From positions 186,001-250,000 of the forward strand of contig NZ_JANHOI010000001.1 of assembly GCF_026930205.1 (NCBI RefSeq): a stretch of DNA of 64,000 bases, read 5' to 3'. Below the pieces are notes generated by a model. It did no database searches, had not been told where the DNA came from, and worked only from the letters and a program-made list of their open reading frames with translations. Position 1 is the first letter of the stretch; the number at the start of each line of letters is the position of its first letter. Positions 17,784 through 29,846 of the stretch are shown here, piece after piece. The position numbers and the translations under genes were made by a program. This stretch comes from Bartonella sp. 220B (GTDB lineage Bacteria > Pseudomonadota > Alphaproteobacteria > Rhizobiales > Rhizobiaceae).

Positions 17784-19015
17784 ACGTTTCTTCCTGAAAT
17801 GGTTTCGGCAAAGTCAGAAGCAGAAAAAGGTTGCAGATCCTCTATATTCTCTCCTACACCGATAAAATAAACGGGTAATTTATATTTTGCTGCAATGGCA
17901 ACAAGAATTCCTCCCCGTGCAGTTCCATCGAGCTTTGTCATGATGAGACCATTAACGCCAGCAATATCACGGAAAATATCCACTTGGTTTAGAGCATTTT
18001 GCCCAGTGGTTGCATCAAGTGTTTGAAGAATTGTATGGGGCGCTTGGGAGGAGTGTTTCTTTAGAACACGAATAATTTTTGCTAATTCGTCCATCAGTTC
18101 AGTTTTATTTTGTAAGCGTCCAGCTGTATCAATAATCAATACATCACTGTTTGCTTTTTTTGCTTTTTCATAAGCATCAAATGCTAGACTTGCAGCATCT
18201 GCTCCTAGTTTGGTTGAAATAACAGGAGAGCCGGTGCGTTCACCCCAAATATGGAGTTGTTCAATAGCAGCAGCACGGAATGTGTCACCAGCTGCCAACA
18301 TAACTTTTAATCCTCCTGCGGTGAGTTTTGCCGCAAGTTTTCCAATAGTTGTCGTTTTTCCGGTACCATTCACACCTACCAGTAAAATAACGTGCGGCTT
18401 ATGATGAAGGTCAAGTTCTAGTGGAATTGCAACAGGTTCCAACACTTTTTTGATTTCTTCGGCTACTATAATGTGAATATCATCTGAAGATAAATTTTTT
18501 TCATAACGATTAGAAGCTAAGATATCGGTGATCCGTGTCGCCGTTTCTACACCAAGATCAGCTTGAATAAGGATATCTTCCAGTTCTTGTAATGTATCTT
18601 CATCAAGTTTTCCCTTAACAAAAAGATCACTAATTGATCCACTTAAGCGTTGTGAAGAAAGAGCTAACCCTTTTTTAAGGCGCCCAAACCACGCTGTTTT
18701 TTTCTGTTCAAGAGAAGCTACGGGTAAAATCTCTTCTTTTTTTTCACTGATTATATCTGTGACAATTACTTTGCCAGAATGTAGTGCTTTATCAGAATGT
18801 GCTTCAGAAGATGGAGCTTTCGCGTCAGACTTTGCAGGTGTTGTATTTTGATTAGCTCCTTGTTGTTCTTTGTTTATGAAGGGCTTGTCGTTTTTTATAT
18901 TTTTATATTCACTTTCTTCTATCTTTTCGTCGTTATAAGGAATGGAGGTTTTTTCCATTTCCTGCTCTTTCGGTTTGTTAAAAGAGAATATTTTTTTGAT
19001 AAAAGATTTTTTCAT
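17780..19015 (-). CDS. ftsY: Signal recognition particle receptor FtsY
   Basis: The 411-residue GTPase docks SRP-ribosome complexes at the inner membrane. A charged low-complexity N-terminal region of about 100 residues (membrane association) precedes the NG domain. GTPase motifs are [14 protein letters not shown] and [13 protein letters not shown] 19015 has AGGAA 8 bases upstream and lies 15 bases after the mtaB stop, so it is preferred over the TTG at 19033. Confidence 0.95.
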   Translation of the reverse strand: MKKSFIKKIFSFNKPKEQEMEKTSIPYNDEKIEESEYKNIKNDKPFINKEQQGANQNTTPAKSDAKAPSSEAHSDKALHSGKVIVTDIISEKKEEILPVASLEQKKTAWFGRLKKGLALSSQRLSGSISDLFVKGKLDEDTLQELEDILIQADLGVETATRITDILASNRYEKNLSSDDIHIIVAEEIKKVLEPVAIPLELDLHHKPHVILLVGVNGTGKTTTIGKLAAKLTAGGLKVMLAAGDTFRAAAIEQLHIWGERTGSPVISTKLGADAASLAFDAYEKAKKANSDVLIIDTAGRLQNKTELMDELAKIIRVLKKHSSQAPHTILQTLDATTGQNALNQVDIFRDIAGVNGLIMTKLDGTARGGILVAIAAKYKLPVYFIGVGENIEDLQPFSASDFAETISGRNV

Positions 19016-19029
19016 AAGGGTTTTCCTGC

Positions 19030-20313
19030 TCAAGCGGCATTCAATTTTGGAAGGACGGCAATCAATTTATCACCATCATGGTCAACAATAAGGGCTTGAA
19101 TAATTGTTCTAGCTTTTGCACCTTTAATTTGTACAAGAGTATAATCTTCTGTTCGTCCAATTTCATCTTTTTCAACGAGAATTGTTTGTTGACTATTTTG
19201 TAAGTGTGCAAGATGCTTTTGGTAAGCTTCATTTCCTGCTTTGCGTAATCTTTCTGCACGCATTTTTACCACTCTACGGTCGATTTGTGGCATACGCGCA
19301 GCAGGTGTTCCTTCTCTTGGGCTAAAAGGAAAGACATGAAGATGTGTTAAATTACAATCATTGATTAAAGAGAGACTATTTTGGAACATCTCGTCTGTTT
19401 CGGTTGGAAAACCAGCAATTAAATCAGCACCATAAACCATTGTAGGACGTTTGGCACGTAAATCTTGGCAAAATTGAATTGCATGTTCGCGCAAATGCCG
19501 CCGTTTCATTCTTTTTAAAATCATATTATCGCCTGCTTGCAAGGATAAATGCAAATGAGGCATTATCCTTTTTTCATAAGCCAAAAGATTAAAGAGCTCT
19601 TCATCTGCTTCAATAGAATCAATGGATGAAAGGCGTAATCGAGGTAAGTCAGGAACATGGTGTAAAATGGCTGAAGTTAATTTTCCTAGTGTAGCCTTTC
19701 CTGGGAGATCGTGCCCATAACTTGTAAGATCTACACCTGTTAGAACCACTTCTTGAATGCCATTGTCTATCAATTGTTTAATTTGTTCGATGACGGCTCC
19801 CATGGGAACTGAACGTGATGGTCCTCGTCCATAGGGAATAATGCAAAATGTACAGCGATGATCACATCCATTTTGTACTTGTACAAAGGCACGAGTGCGC
19901 TCTTCCATTGCATTTACCATGTGTGGAGCAATTTTTTGAACTTCCATGATGTCATTGATACGCAATTTTTCAGAATGGTTGATGCCAAAATCAGGAAGTT
20001 GGCGGTAAGAGTGCGCATGAAGTTTTTCTTCATTTCCTAAAACAAGATCAACCTCTGTCATTGAAGCAAAATTTTGTCCTTCTGTTTGTGCGGCACATCC
20101 TGTCACAATAATGCGGGCATGAGGATTTTCGCGTCTTGCTTTACGGATAGCTTGTTTTGCTTGTCGTACGGCTTCGGCAGTGACAGCACAGGTATTAAAA
20201 ATGATAGCACCATCTTTGAGTTGATCTAACCCCGAGGAAGAGCTTTCTTTCCGTATGATTTCCGATTCGTAGCTGTTTAGTCGACAACCAAATGTTACAA
20301 TTTCTATTGTCAT
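19030..20313 (-). CDS. mtaB: tRNA t6A37 methylthiotransferase MtaB
   Basis: The 427-residue radical SAM enzyme adds a methylthio group to t6A37 of tRNAs reading ANN codons. The N-terminal UPF0004 domain has three cluster cysteines (TFGCRLN, FNTCAVT, VTGCAAQ). The radical SAM cluster motif is CDHRCTFC, and a C-terminal TRAM-like domain ends near residue 420. The MtaB rather than MiaB subfamily is chosen from the short N-terminus starting directly with IEIVTFGCRLN. It overlaps dapF by one base. Confidence 0.92.
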   Translation of the reverse strand: MTIEIVTFGCRLNSYESEIIRKESSSSGLDQLKDGAIIFNTCAVTAEAVRQAKQAIRKARRENPHARIIVTGCAAQTEGQNFASMTEVDLVLGNEEKLHAHSYRQLPDFGINHSEKLRINDIMEVQKIAPHMVNAMEERTRAFVQVQNGCDHRCTFCIIPYGRGPSRSVPMGAVIEQIKQLIDNGIQEVVLTGVDLTSYGHDLPGKATLGKLTSAILHHVPDLPRLRLSSIDSIEADEELFNLLAYEKRIMPHLHLSLQAGDNMILKRMKRRHLREHAIQFCQDLRAKRPTMVYGADLIAGFPTETDEMFQNSLSLINDCNLTHLHVFPFSPREGTPAARMPQIDRRVVKMRAERLRKAGNEAYQKHLAHLQNSQQTILVEKDEIGRTEDYTLVQIKGAKARTIIQALIVDHDGDKLIAVLPKLNAA

Positions 20314-21164
20314 TAAGAGTGATCCTTTTTGTAACTCCCTGTTAAAGGGTCAAAGAAACCACTAAATTCATATTTGATTGGACCCGTCATGATAATGTGA
20401 TCATCTTCTCGATAAAAAATATTTAGTGTTCCCCCTGGTAAATTCACATCAATATGGCGTTTTGTAAGTCCACGTCGATAAGCCGCCACCGCACTCGCAC
20501 ACGCCGCGCTACCACATGCTTGCGTTAATCCAGCCCCTCGCTCCCATGTGCGTAAATTTAGGCTTTTCTTTGACGTGACATAAGCAATAGAAATATTGCA
20601 GCGCTCTAGGAAAAGGGGATCATGTTCCAGTTTTGGTCCGTATTTTTCTAATGGAATATGTTGAATATCATTATCAACAAAAAAAATAGCATGGAGATTG
20701 CCAATGGATACAAGACAAGCATCTTTTAAAGGACCAGCAGTAAGTTCTACGTGATTGGTATCGACTATTTCACGTGAAACAGGCATCTCTTTTGCATTGA
20801 AATGGGGCTTTCCCATGTCAACAGAGATAAGTCCGTCAGCTTGACTTTTACCTTCAATAATTCCAGCAGGTGTTTCTAATTGAAAGATTTTACCAAGATT
20901 ATGATCTGTAAGCCACGCAATTACGCAACGGGTACCGTTACCGCAAGCTTTAGCCATTGAACCATCCGCATTCCATATTTCAATACGAAAGTTGGCTTCT
21001 TTTTTTGTTGATGCGTGAAGGGTCATAATTTGATCAAAATGTGTTTGAGGATCTTTCGATAAAGCAAAAATTGCTTGTTGCGTGAGAACATCTGTGCTTT
21101 CGCGCATGTCAGCAACAATGATTTGATTGCCAAGACCGTTCATTTTGCTGAATGGTATTTTCAT
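20313..21164 (-). CDS. dapF: Diaminopimelate epimerase
   Basis: The 283-residue PLP-independent racemase converts LL-DAP to meso-DAP for peptidoglycan and lysine. The two catalytic cysteines are Cys74 in ACGNGTRC and Cys217 in QACGSAAC; the N-terminal NGLGNQ motif and HAIFFVD are also present. It is the first gene of the leftward dapF-mtaB-ftsY-yciB run, the usual Rhizobiales order. A parS-like site lies within it at 20766. lysA, which uses meso-DAP, is at 61932. Confidence 0.96.
   Translation of the reverse strand: MKIPFSKMNGLGNQIIVADMRESTDVLTQQAIFALSKDPQTHFDQIMTLHASTKKEANFRIEIWNADGSMAKACGNGTRCVIAWLTDHNLGKIFQLETPAGIIEGKSQADGLISVDMGKPHFNAKEMPVSREIVDTNHVELTAGPLKDACLVSIGNLHAIFFVDNDIQHIPLEKYGPKLEHDPLFLERCNISIAYVTSKKSLNLRTWERGAGLTQACGSAACASAVAAYRRGLTKRHIDVNLPGGTLNIFYREDDHIIMTGPIKYEFSGFFDPLTGSYKKDHS
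20766..20781 (+). promoter_or_regulatory. parS centromere site 4 (inside dapF)
   Basis: TATTTCACGTGAAACA matches 15 of 16 parS positions, with the full CACGTG core and both TTTC/GAAA flanks. It is in the dapF coding sequence, about 5 kb beyond parB and 12 kb from the putative origin. Confidence 0.75.
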
Positions 21165-21396
21165 GAAATTTCTCTGTTTTTAGTGATTTCTCACAAAAGA
21201 TATATGACTGAAAGCTTTATAAATTTCCAGTACTTAATCATAAAAGGACTAGTAAAAAATTATTTATCGTTTAAAACAGCCAATTTTTATCCTGTTTTTT
21301 TTAATTTGTTAATTTATCTTTGTAAAATGCCATATAACAAATATTCACCTATTTCTTTGGGTGAGCTTATTTATTGTTGTGGGAAAGAGTATAGAT

Positions 21397-21942
21397 ATGT
21401 CGTTTTCAAAAATTTCGTTTTTCGTTGCAATATCAATTGTAATTTCTTTAGCAGGATGTTCAACATCTCGCTTTGACAATAACAATGACGATAACACATT
21501 AGAAGTTTTTTATCCACTTCAACAAGTGCAAACAGAGGTGATGTCTGATCTGTCATCTTCTTATTCTTCAGCATCTGAAGCAGCAGATGTTTCGATGTAT
21601 GAGAAAGGAGATTCTCAAAGTGATGGACGAATGGCTAATCTCGAATTGCCAAGCAACGCCATGGATTTGTTTCCTGCAAGTATTGCTGGGGTGTGGAATC
21701 TTTCTATGGGTGGTAAAGTTTGCAGAATTGCAACGCCACAAACGAAATTTGGTCAAGGATATCGCGCTGGTCCTTTACACTGTCCGGGAATCGTTTCTCA
21801 AGTAAATTCGTGGACGGTTAAAGGAAAAAGATTATATTTCTATAATAATTCAGGACGCGTTATTATGACACTTTATTCTTCTAGTGTTGATCGTTTTGAG
21901 GGACGTACAATTGATGATTATCCAGTCGTTTTAAGCCGTTAA
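21397..21942 (+). CDS. Omp19-like lipoprotein, AprI/Inh metalloprotease inhibitor family
   Basis: The 181-residue protein has a signal peptide and lipobox ending LAGC, then a Ser/Asp-rich linker. A C-terminal domain has AGVWNLSMGG, CRIATPQTKFGQGYRAGPL and a final LSR. This domain follows Brucella Omp19 closely by memory of that sequence. Omp19 is an outer-membrane lipoprotein that inhibits host proteases. ATG 21397 gives a normal lipoprotein signal; the GTG at 21361 would add 12 residues. It is divergent from dapF and stands alone. Confidence 0.88.
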   Translation: MSFSKISFFVAISIVISLAGCSTSRFDNNNDDNTLEVFYPLQQVQTEVMSDLSSSYSSASEAADVSMYEKGDSQSDGRMANLELPSNAMDLFPASIAGVWNLSMGGKVCRIATPQTKFGQGYRAGPLHCPGIVSQVNSWTVKGKRLYFYNNSGRVIMTLYSSSVDRFEGRTIDDYPVVLSR

Positions 21943-22041
21943 ATCATTTTTGGTTGCTTATGAAAAATGAGAAATTTGTACACAGATTTGTGAAAAGAAC
22001 TTATATTTTTCATTGAGAATAGGTTGAAAAAGGTTGTTTGG

Positions 22042-23220
22042 ATGGTGCTAGTGTCAACGCGCTATAAGGAGTTGGCGTACAAAGGAGAAATAAGTTTTGA
22101 TCCTGCTCAATTGGCTTTAGCAGAGCATTTAGATCATTTGTTACAAAATATTATGGAACAAAGTGTTTCGTGTCCTTGGCGGTTTTGGCATTTTTTTAGG
22201 AAGAAAAAACAAAGTTTTTTTCGCTGTTCAAGGCAAAATGATGATTTCTTACGAGGCTTATATATTTATGGTGAAGTAGGGCGAGGCAAAACCATGCTTA
22301 TGGATTTGTTCTTTTCTTGTTTACCGCAAGAACGTAAAAAGCGTGCTCATTTTAATGATTTCATGGCTGATGTGCATGAACGTATTAATGTTTACCGTCA
22401 AAAATCATCTGCAAAAACTGGAAAAGATAATCCCATTTTAGCTGTTGCTGAAGATCTTGCACAAGAAGCTCGGGTACTTTGTTTTGATGAATTTAGCGTA
22501 ACAGATATTGCTGATGCCATGGTGTTAGGGCGTCTCATCTCTGCTTTGTTTGATAAAGGGGTTTTCTTCGTTGCTACTTCAAATGTTGCTCCCGATAATC
22601 TTTATTATAATGGTTTAAATAGAGAGCTTTTTTTGCCTTTTATTCAAGTTTTGAAAGCGCGTGTCTACGTTATCAATCTTGATGCAAAAACAGATTATCG
22701 TCTTGAAAAATCAAATCCACAACATGTGTATATAACACCGTTAGGATTGGAAGCCAATAAATGTATGGATCAAGCTTGGGCATTGGTGCTGCAAGGACAG
22801 AAGGAAATATCTCATGAACTTTCTATAAAAGGACGTATTGTTTATATTCCACGCTCTGGTGAAGGATGCGCACGCTTTGATTATCAGGATTTATGCGCAA
22901 AGCCTTTGGCTGCAGCTGAGTATTTAGCATTAGCTGAGCGTTATCACACGATTTTTATTGATAATGTACCCGTGATGGATGATACATGTCGCAATGAAAC
23001 AAAACGGTTTATTTTACTTATTGATATTCTTTATGAACGCAACATAAGATTATTTATGTCGGCCGCGGTTATACTTGATGATTTATATAAAGGTTATGCA
23101 CAGACGACGGAAACATTTGAGTTTAAAAGAACACAATCGCGTCTTTTTGAAATGCAAAGTCAGGATTATTTGAAATTTTGGGCAGAGCGCTTTCCTTTAA
23201 AGGAGAAAAGCGGAATATAA
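22042..23220 (+). CDS. zapE: Cell division ATPase ZapE (AFG1 family)
   Basis: The 392-residue AAA+ ATPase belongs to the AFG1/ZapE family, which acts at the division site or in protein quality control. The P-loop GEVGRGKT lies at about 77-84, Walker B is VLCFDEFSVTD, and VFFVATSNVAPDNLYYNGLNR is the family sensor region. ATG 22042 has AAGG 7 bases upstream; a TTG at 22024 is also possible. In Rhizobiales zapE usually precedes mdh, as it does here. Confidence 0.93.
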   Translation: MVLVSTRYKELAYKGEISFDPAQLALAEHLDHLLQNIMEQSVSCPWRFWHFFRKKKQSFFRCSRQNDDFLRGLYIYGEVGRGKTMLMDLFFSCLPQERKKRAHFNDFMADVHERINVYRQKSSAKTGKDNPILAVAEDLAQEARVLCFDEFSVTDIADAMVLGRLISALFDKGVFFVATSNVAPDNLYYNGLNRELFLPFIQVLKARVYVINLDAKTDYRLEKSNPQHVYITPLGLEANKCMDQAWALVLQGQKEISHELSIKGRIVYIPRSGEGCARFDYQDLCAKPLAAAEYLALAERYHTIFIDNVPVMDDTCRNETKRFILLIDILYERNIRLFMSAAVILDDLYKGYAQTTETFEFKRTQSRLFEMQSQDYLKFWAERFPLKEKSGI

Positions 23221-23368
23221 TTTTACCTTTACGTAAACTGTAAAAATAATAACTCTTTGAACTTAAAAGAAGTGTGATAATTCTGTTGTATTTTTTTTAA
23301 ATTCATTTTATCGATACTTCATGGTAGTTTTCTGATAGTTGTTTCTGTGGAGAATTGTTGCTTCTATG

Positions 23369-23407
23369 AAAAGAGAAATTTGGTAAGTTTCATCTCTTTC
23401 TCTTTTT
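23369..23407 (+). terminator. Possible terminator between zapE and mdh
   Basis: A perfect 10-bp stem (23369-23378 with 23397-23406) encloses an 18-base loop and ends in a T run. The stem is AT-rich, so it is weaker than classical terminators. It lies about 150 bases after zapE and 96 before mdh and would separate the two transcripts. Confidence 0.45.
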
Positions 23408-23493
23408 AATGATTTATTGAAAATATAGCTAAGGTCAAAGAAATATTTAGTATACTGGCGCTGATAAATGTGCGCTGAGTTCTCTAATGTTAG

Positions 23494-24465
<972 letters not shown>

Positions 24466-24555
24466 ATTGAGCAAGGTTCTGTTCGTGAAAACAGAGTATT
24501 TAAAATATAATAATTAGGATTAATGAAGTGATCCGTAAAAGAAAAGGACAAATGC

Positions 24556-25752
24556 ATGAATATCCATGAATATCAGGCTAAACGTCTGCTTCATGAATAT
24601 GGAGCACCAATTGCAAATGGTGTTGCTGTTTATTCTGTAGAGCAAGCTGAAAAATGGGCAAAAAAATTGCCCGGACCACTCTATGTGGTCAAAAGTCAGA
24701 TACACGCTGGTGGTCGTGGTAAAGGAAAGTTTAAAGAACTTAGTCCTGATGCAAAGGGTGGTGTTCGGCTTGCAAAATCTGTTGAAGAAGTTGTTGCACA
24801 TGTCCAAGAAATGCTCGGTAAAACTTTGGTAACCAAACAAACTGGTCCAGAGGGAAAGCAGGTCAATCGTCTTTATATTGAGGATGGTGCTGATATCGAG
24901 CGAGAGCTCTATCTTTCACTTTTGGTTGATCGTGCCGTTGGTCGGGTTGCTTTCGTTGTTTCAACGGAAGGAGGAATGGATATTGAAACGGTTGCTGAAG
25001 AGACACCAGAAAAAATATTAACTCTACCCATTGATGCTGTACAGGGTGTTACTTCTGCTGATTGTACAAGGCTTTGTGATGCATTGGAATTGCACGATAG
25101 TGCAAGAGAAGATGGTGAAAAACTTTTTCCAATTCTCTATAAGGTGTTTTGCGAAAAAGATATGAGTCTTCTTGAAATCAATCCGCTTATTGTGATGAAA
25201 GATGGCCATTTGCGTGTTCTTGATGCAAAAGTCTCTTTTGATAATAACTCTTTGTTCCGTCATCCAGATATTTTGGAATTGCGCGATATCTCAGAAGAAG
25301 ATCCAAAAGAGATTGAAGCATCAAAACATGATCTTGCTTATGTTGCTCTTGAAGGCACAATTGGTTGCATGGTCAATGGTGCGGGTCTTGCTATGGCAAC
25401 AATGGATATCATTAAGCTTTATGGAGCAGAGCCTGCAAATTTTCTTGATGTTGGTGGTGGAGCTTCAAAAGAAAAAGTAACGGCTGCTTTTAAAATTATC
25501 ACCGCTGATCCAAATGTTAAAGGTATTTTGGTTAATATTTTTGGCGGTATTATGCGTTGCGATGTGATTGCTGAAGGTGTTGTTGCTGCTGTGAGAGAAG
25601 TTGGTTTAAAGGTTCCTTTGGTTGTTCGTCTTGAAGGCACAAATGTTGAGCAGGGTAAAGCGATTATCAGTGAAAGTGGTTTGAACGTTATTCCCGCTGA
25701 TGATTTAGATGATGCTGCTCAAAAAATCGTTGCAGCCGTGAAGGGAGCTTAA
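24556..25752 (+). CDS. sucC: Succinate-CoA ligase beta subunit
   Basis: The 398-residue protein contains the ATP-grasp nucleotide site ([18 protein letters not shown]) and binds succinate and Mg2+. It forms an alpha2beta2 enzyme with SucD that makes ATP or GTP from succinyl-CoA. [17 protein letters not shown] and [10 protein letters not shown] are the typical C-terminal motifs. It is separated from sucD by 3 bases and is normal in length. Confidence 0.97.
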   Translation: MNIHEYQAKRLLHEYGAPIANGVAVYSVEQAEKWAKKLPGPLYVVKSQIHAGGRGKGKFKELSPDAKGGVRLAKSVEEVVAHVQEMLGKTLVTKQTGPEGKQVNRLYIEDGADIERELYLSLLVDRAVGRVAFVVSTEGGMDIETVAEETPEKILTLPIDAVQGVTSADCTRLCDALELHDSAREDGEKLFPILYKVFCEKDMSLLEINPLIVMKDGHLRVLDAKVSFDNNSLFRHPDILELRDISEEDPKEIEASKHDLAYVALEGTIGCMVNGAGLAMATMDIIKLYGAEPANFLDVGGGASKEKVTAAFKIITADPNVKGILVNIFGGIMRCDVIAEGVVAAVREVGLKVPLVVRLEGTNVEQGKAIISESGLNVIPADDLDDAAQKIVAAVKGA

Positions 25753-25755
25753 GTT

Positions 25756-26658
25756 ATGTCGATTCTTGTGAATAAAGATACAAAAGTTCTGGTTCAAGGG
25801 CTTACAGGAAAAACAGGGACGTTTCATACAGAACAGGCGCTTGCTTATTATGGCACGCAAATGGTTGGTGGTGTTAACCCTAAAAAAGGGGGTGAAACAT
25901 GGGAAGGTTCAAAAGGCGAAACGCTTCCTATTTTTTCTAGTGTTGCGGATGGAAAGGAAAAGACAGGAGCGGATGCTTCGGTTATCTATGTTCCGCCTGC
26001 AGGGGCTGCAACTGCTATTATGGAAGCTATTGATGCTGAAATCCGTCTCATTATCTGTATTACCGAAGGTATTCCTGTTATGGACATGGTTAAGGTAAAG
26101 GCGCGATTGGAGAAATCAAAATCACGTCTCATTGGTCCTAATTGTCCTGGTATTCTCACACCCAATGAATGTAAAATCGGTATTATGCCCGGTTCTATTT
26201 TTAGAAAAGGCTCTGTCGGTGTTGTTTCGCGGTCGGGAACTTTAACTTATGAAGCAGTCTTTCAAACCACTCATGAAGGTCTTGGGCAGACTACAGCTAT
26301 TGGTATTGGTGGTGATCCTGTTAAGGGCACAGAGTTTATTGATGTGTTAGAGATGTTTTTAGCTGATGAGGAAACCCAATCTATTGTTATGATCGGTGAG
26401 ATTGGTGGTTCTGCTGAAGAAGAAGCGGCACAGTTTCTCCAAGATGAAGCAAAAAAAGGTCGTAAAAAGCCAGTGGTTGGTTTTATTGCTGGTCGTACAG
26501 CCCCTCCAGGACGTACAATGGGTCATGCTGGTGCTGTTATCTCTGGTGGTAAAGGTGGAGCAGAAGATAAAATTGCTGCAATGGAAGCAGCTGGAATTCG
26601 CGTTTCTCCTTCTCCATCGCAGATAGGAAAGACTTTGATGTCGGTTTTGAAGGGATAA
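25756..26658 (+). CDS. sucD: Succinate-CoA ligase alpha subunit
   Basis: The 300-residue subunit binds CoA ([16 protein letters not shown]) and carries the phosphorylated His in [12 protein letters not shown] near residue 240-250. [10 protein letters not shown] and [11 protein letters not shown] are also diagnostic. It lies three bases after sucC. A strong inverted repeat follows the stop. Confidence 0.97.
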   Translation: MSILVNKDTKVLVQGLTGKTGTFHTEQALAYYGTQMVGGVNPKKGGETWEGSKGETLPIFSSVADGKEKTGADASVIYVPPAGAATAIMEAIDAEIRLIICITEGIPVMDMVKVKARLEKSKSRLIGPNCPGILTPNECKIGIMPGSIFRKGSVGVVSRSGTLTYEAVFQTTHEGLGQTTAIGIGGDPVKGTEFIDVLEMFLADEETQSIVMIGEIGGSAEEEAAQFLQDEAKKGRKKPVVGFIAGRTAPPGRTMGHAGAVISGGKGGAEDKIAAMEAAGIRVSPSPSQIGKTLMSVLKG

Positions 26659-26663
26659 AAAAC

Positions 26664-26697
26664 TCACCTGAATAAGAATTTCTCCTTATTCAGGTGA
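26664..26697. repeat. 13-bp inverted repeat between sucD and sucA
   Basis: The arms 26664-26676 and 26685-26697 pair perfectly around an 8-base loop, 5 bases after the sucD stop. On the plus strand no T run follows, so it is not a standard terminator for sucD. The A run on its left would be a T run only for a leftward transcript, and there is none. It may be an attenuating or RNA-stabilising hairpin that sets different levels of sucCD and sucAB-lpd. Confidence 0.6.
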
Positions 26698-26814
26698 AAC
26701 ATTGAATATAAAAAGGTGAAGCTTTTTTGAACTTTTTGATCTTTGTTTGCTTGACAAATATTGAGAGGTTAAAAAGAGATATAAGGAGACGGAATAAATG
26801 TTCCGGAGAGGTAT

Positions 26815-29814
26815 ATGGCAAGGCAGGACGAAATAAATAGTCTTTTTGCACAAACGTCTTTTCTGTATGGTGGAAATGCGGATTATATAGATCAACTTTA
26901 TGCCGAATATGAAAAAGATCCCACCAGTGTAGATTCACAGTGGCGCACTTTTTTTGAAAACCTGCATGATAAAAAAGAAGATGTTCTTAGAAACGCTGAA
27001 GGGGCAACGTGGCAACGTGATCATTGGCCGTTAAAGGCTAATGGTGAGTTAGTTTCTGCTCTTGATGGCGATTGGTCTGCTCTTGAAAAGCATGTTGGTG
27101 ATAAATTAAAAGAAAAAGCAGCAGCGGGTTCTGTGCAAAAAGGAACAGCCTCTAGCGAACAAGATATTATTCGAGCAACACGTGATTCTGTTCATGCACT
27201 TATGATGATTCGTGCTTTTCGAGCACGTGGGCATCTTCATGCACAGCTTGATCCTCTTCAATTGGCGGAAAAACTTGAAGATTATAAAGAACTCTCTCCG
27301 GAAGTTTACGGTTTTACCCCTGCGGATTACGAGCGCCCCATTTTTATTGATAATGTTTTAGGGTTGGAATATGCGACTATTCCACAAATGCTTGAGATTC
27401 TCAATCGTACTTATTGTTCAACGATTGGGGTGGAGTATATGCACATTTCTGATCCTGCTCAAAAAGCATGGCTTCAAGAACGTATTGAAGGACCCGATAA
27501 ACAGATTGCCTTCACACAGAAAGGCAAGAAAGCTATCCTTAATAAGCTTATTGAGGCAGAAGGGTTCGAACAGTTTTTAGATACGAAATATAAGGGAACA
27601 AAGCGTTTTGGACTTGATGGTGGTGAAGCACTGATTCCTGCTCTCGAGCAGATTATTAAATGTGGTAGTGCTTTGGGTGTGCAGGAAATTATTTTAGGAA
27701 TGGCGCATCGTGGTCGTTTAAACGTTCTTTCACAAGTTCTTGCAAAACCACATCGAGCTATTTTTCACGAATTCAAAGGGGGATCTTATAAACCCGATGA
27801 TGTAGAAGGATCGGGTGATGTTAAATACCATTTGGGAACTTCAGCTGATCTTGAATTCGATGGTAAGAAAGTTCATTTATCGCTTGTGGCTAATCCATCT
27901 CATCTTGAAATTGTTGATCCGGTTGTTATAGGAAAGGCACGGGCTAAACAAGATCAACTTATGGGGCCTACGCGCACGGATGCACCCCCATTAAGTGAAC
28001 GTTCAAAGATTTTACCATTGCTTATTCATGGTGATGCTGCTTTTGCTGGGCAAGGTGTTATTCAGGAAACTTTTGGTCTTTCAGGTCTTAAAGGTTACAG
28101 CGTTGCAGGTTCTGTTCATGTCATTATCAATAATCAGATTGGTTTTACAACAGATCCCCGTTTTTCGCGCTCTTCGCCTTATCCATCAGATGTAGCAAAG
28201 ATGATTGATGCCCCCATTTTTCATGTGAATGGTGATGATCCTGAAGCTGTTGTTTTTGTTGCAAAAATCGCGACAGAATTTCGTCAAATTTTTCATAAAC
28301 CCGTGGTAATTGATATGTTCTGTTATCGCCGTTATGGACATAATGAAGGAGATGAACCCTCCTTTACACAACCGCTTATGTATAAAGCAATTCGTAATCA
28401 CAAAACAACGCTGCAGCTTTATGGTGAACAGTTAATAGCGGAAGGGGTGATTGCTTCAGAAGAAATTGAGCAACAAAAGAAGCAATGGCGTGATAAGCTT
28501 GAGAATGAATTTGAAGCGAGTGCTTCTTATAAACCCAATAAGGCGGATTGGCTTGATGGAAGTTGGACGGGTTTAAAGGCTTGTAGTAGTGCTGATGAAC
28601 AGCATTGTGGGACAACAGGTGTTGCGATAGACACTTTAAAGGAAATTGGACAGAAACTTGTTGAGATACCAGCGGATTTTCATGTGCATAAAACGATACA
28701 GCGCTTTTTGAGCAATCGCGCTAAAATTTTTGAAACCGGTGAAGGCGTTGATTGGGCAACTGCTGAAGCTTTAGCATTTGGTTCACTCTGTTTAGAAGGA
28801 GCACCGGTGCGTCTTTCCGGTGAAGACGTTGAACGTGGAACTTTTTCACAACGCCATTCTGTTCTTTATGACCAAGAAAATGAAGCACGTTATATTCCTT
28901 TGAATCATTTGCAGAATGGACAGGCTTTTTACGAGGTTGTTAATTCTATGCTTTCTGAAGAGGCCGTTCTTGGTTTTGAGTATGGATATTCTCTTGCTGA
29001 GCCACGAGGGTTAACGCTTTGGGAAGCGCAATTTGGCGATTTTTCTAATGGAGCACAGGTCATTTTTGACCAATTTATTTCTTCTGCGGAGCGTAAATGG
29101 CTTCGTATGTCTGGTCTGGTGTGTTTGTTGCCTCATGGTTTTGAAGGGCAAGGACCTGAGCATTCTTCGGCACGTTTGGAGCGTTTCCTTCAACTTTGTG
29201 CTGAAGATAATATGCAGGTTGCTAATTGCACAACCCCGGCAAATTATTTTCATATTTTACGTCGTCAGATTAAACGCGATTTCCGCAAACCTTTGATTTT
29301 AATGACACCAAAATCACTTTTGCGTCATAAGCGGGCCGTTTCTTTCCTCAGTGAAATGGGACCAGAAATGAATTTTCAGCGTTTGTTACTTGATGATGCA
29401 GAACGTCTTAAAGATTCTGCCATTAAATTGCAGAAAGATAGTAAAATTCGCCGTATCGTTCTTTGTACAGGTAAGGTTTATTACGACCTTTATGAAGAAC
29501 GTGAAAAAAGAGGCATTGATAATGTTTATTTGCTGCGTGTTGAACAGCTTTATCCTTTTCCTGCGAAAGCTTTGGTAGATGTGTTATCGCGTTTTTTACA
29601 AGCAGAAGTTGTTTGGTGCCAAGAAGAACCAAAGAATATGGGGGCTTGGTCATTTATTGAGCCTTATTTAGAATGGGTTTTGACGCATATTAATGCGCAA
29701 TATTCGCGTGCACGTTATGCGGGGCGTCCTGCAAGTGCATCACCGGCCTCTGGGTTAATGGTGAAACATCTTGAACAGCTTGCTGCGTTTCTTGAAGACG
29801 CATTAGGTTCTTAA
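26815..29814 (+). CDS. sucA: 2-oxoglutarate dehydrogenase E1 component
   Basis: The 999-residue thiamine-diphosphate enzyme decarboxylates 2-oxoglutarate and passes the succinyl group to SucB. The N-terminal helix [14 protein letters not shown] binds E2. Thiamine-diphosphate motifs are [11 protein letters not shown] and [15 protein letters not shown], with [11 protein letters not shown] between. The C-terminal transketolase-like half contains [31 protein letters not shown] lies just before the ATG. It is followed by sucB and lpd, which complete the complex. Confidence 0.97.
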   Translation: MARQDEINSLFAQTSFLYGGNADYIDQLYAEYEKDPTSVDSQWRTFFENLHDKKEDVLRNAEGATWQRDHWPLKANGELVSALDGDWSALEKHVGDKLKEKAAAGSVQKGTASSEQDIIRATRDSVHALMMIRAFRARGHLHAQLDPLQLAEKLEDYKELSPEVYGFTPADYERPIFIDNVLGLEYATIPQMLEILNRTYCSTIGVEYMHISDPAQKAWLQERIEGPDKQIAFTQKGKKAILNKLIEAEGFEQFLDTKYKGTKRFGLDGGEALIPALEQIIKCGSALGVQEIILGMAHRGRLNVLSQVLAKPHRAIFHEFKGGSYKPDDVEGSGDVKYHLGTSADLEFDGKKVHLSLVANPSHLEIVDPVVIGKARAKQDQLMGPTRTDAPPLSERSKILPLLIHGDAAFAGQGVIQETFGLSGLKGYSVAGSVHVIINNQIGFTTDPRFSRSSPYPSDVAKMIDAPIFHVNGDDPEAVVFVAKIATEFRQIFHKPVVIDMFCYRRYGHNEGDEPSFTQPLMYKAIRNHKTTLQLYGEQLIAEGVIASEEIEQQKKQWRDKLENEFEASASYKPNKADWLDGSWTGLKACSSADEQHCGTTGVAIDTLKEIGQKLVEIPADFHVHKTIQRFLSNRAKIFETGEGVDWATAEALAFGSLCLEGAPVRLSGEDVERGTFSQRHSVLYDQENEARYIPLNHLQNGQAFYEVVNSMLSEEAVLGFEYGYSLAEPRGLTLWEAQFGDFSNGAQVIFDQFISSAERKWLRMSGLVCLLPHGFEGQGPEHSSARLERFLQLCAEDNMQVANCTTPANYFHILRRQIKRDFRKPLILMTPKSLLRHKRAVSFLSEMGPEMNFQRLLLDDAERLKDSAIKLQKDSKIRRIVLCTGKVYYDLYEEREKRGIDNVYLLRVEQLYPFPAKALVDVLSRFLQAEVVWCQEEPKNMGAWSFIEPYLEWVLTHINAQYSRARYAGRPASASPASGLMVKHLEQLAAFLEDALGS

Positions 29815-29846
29815 TTTATGACTACTCTGATGTATGGAAAAATATT

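Noticed and set aside
26751-26783. TTGACA before sucA as a separate promoter
   Set aside because: The -35 is perfect, but no acceptable -10 lies at 16-18 bases; GATATA is 21 bases away. It is left as a possibility only.
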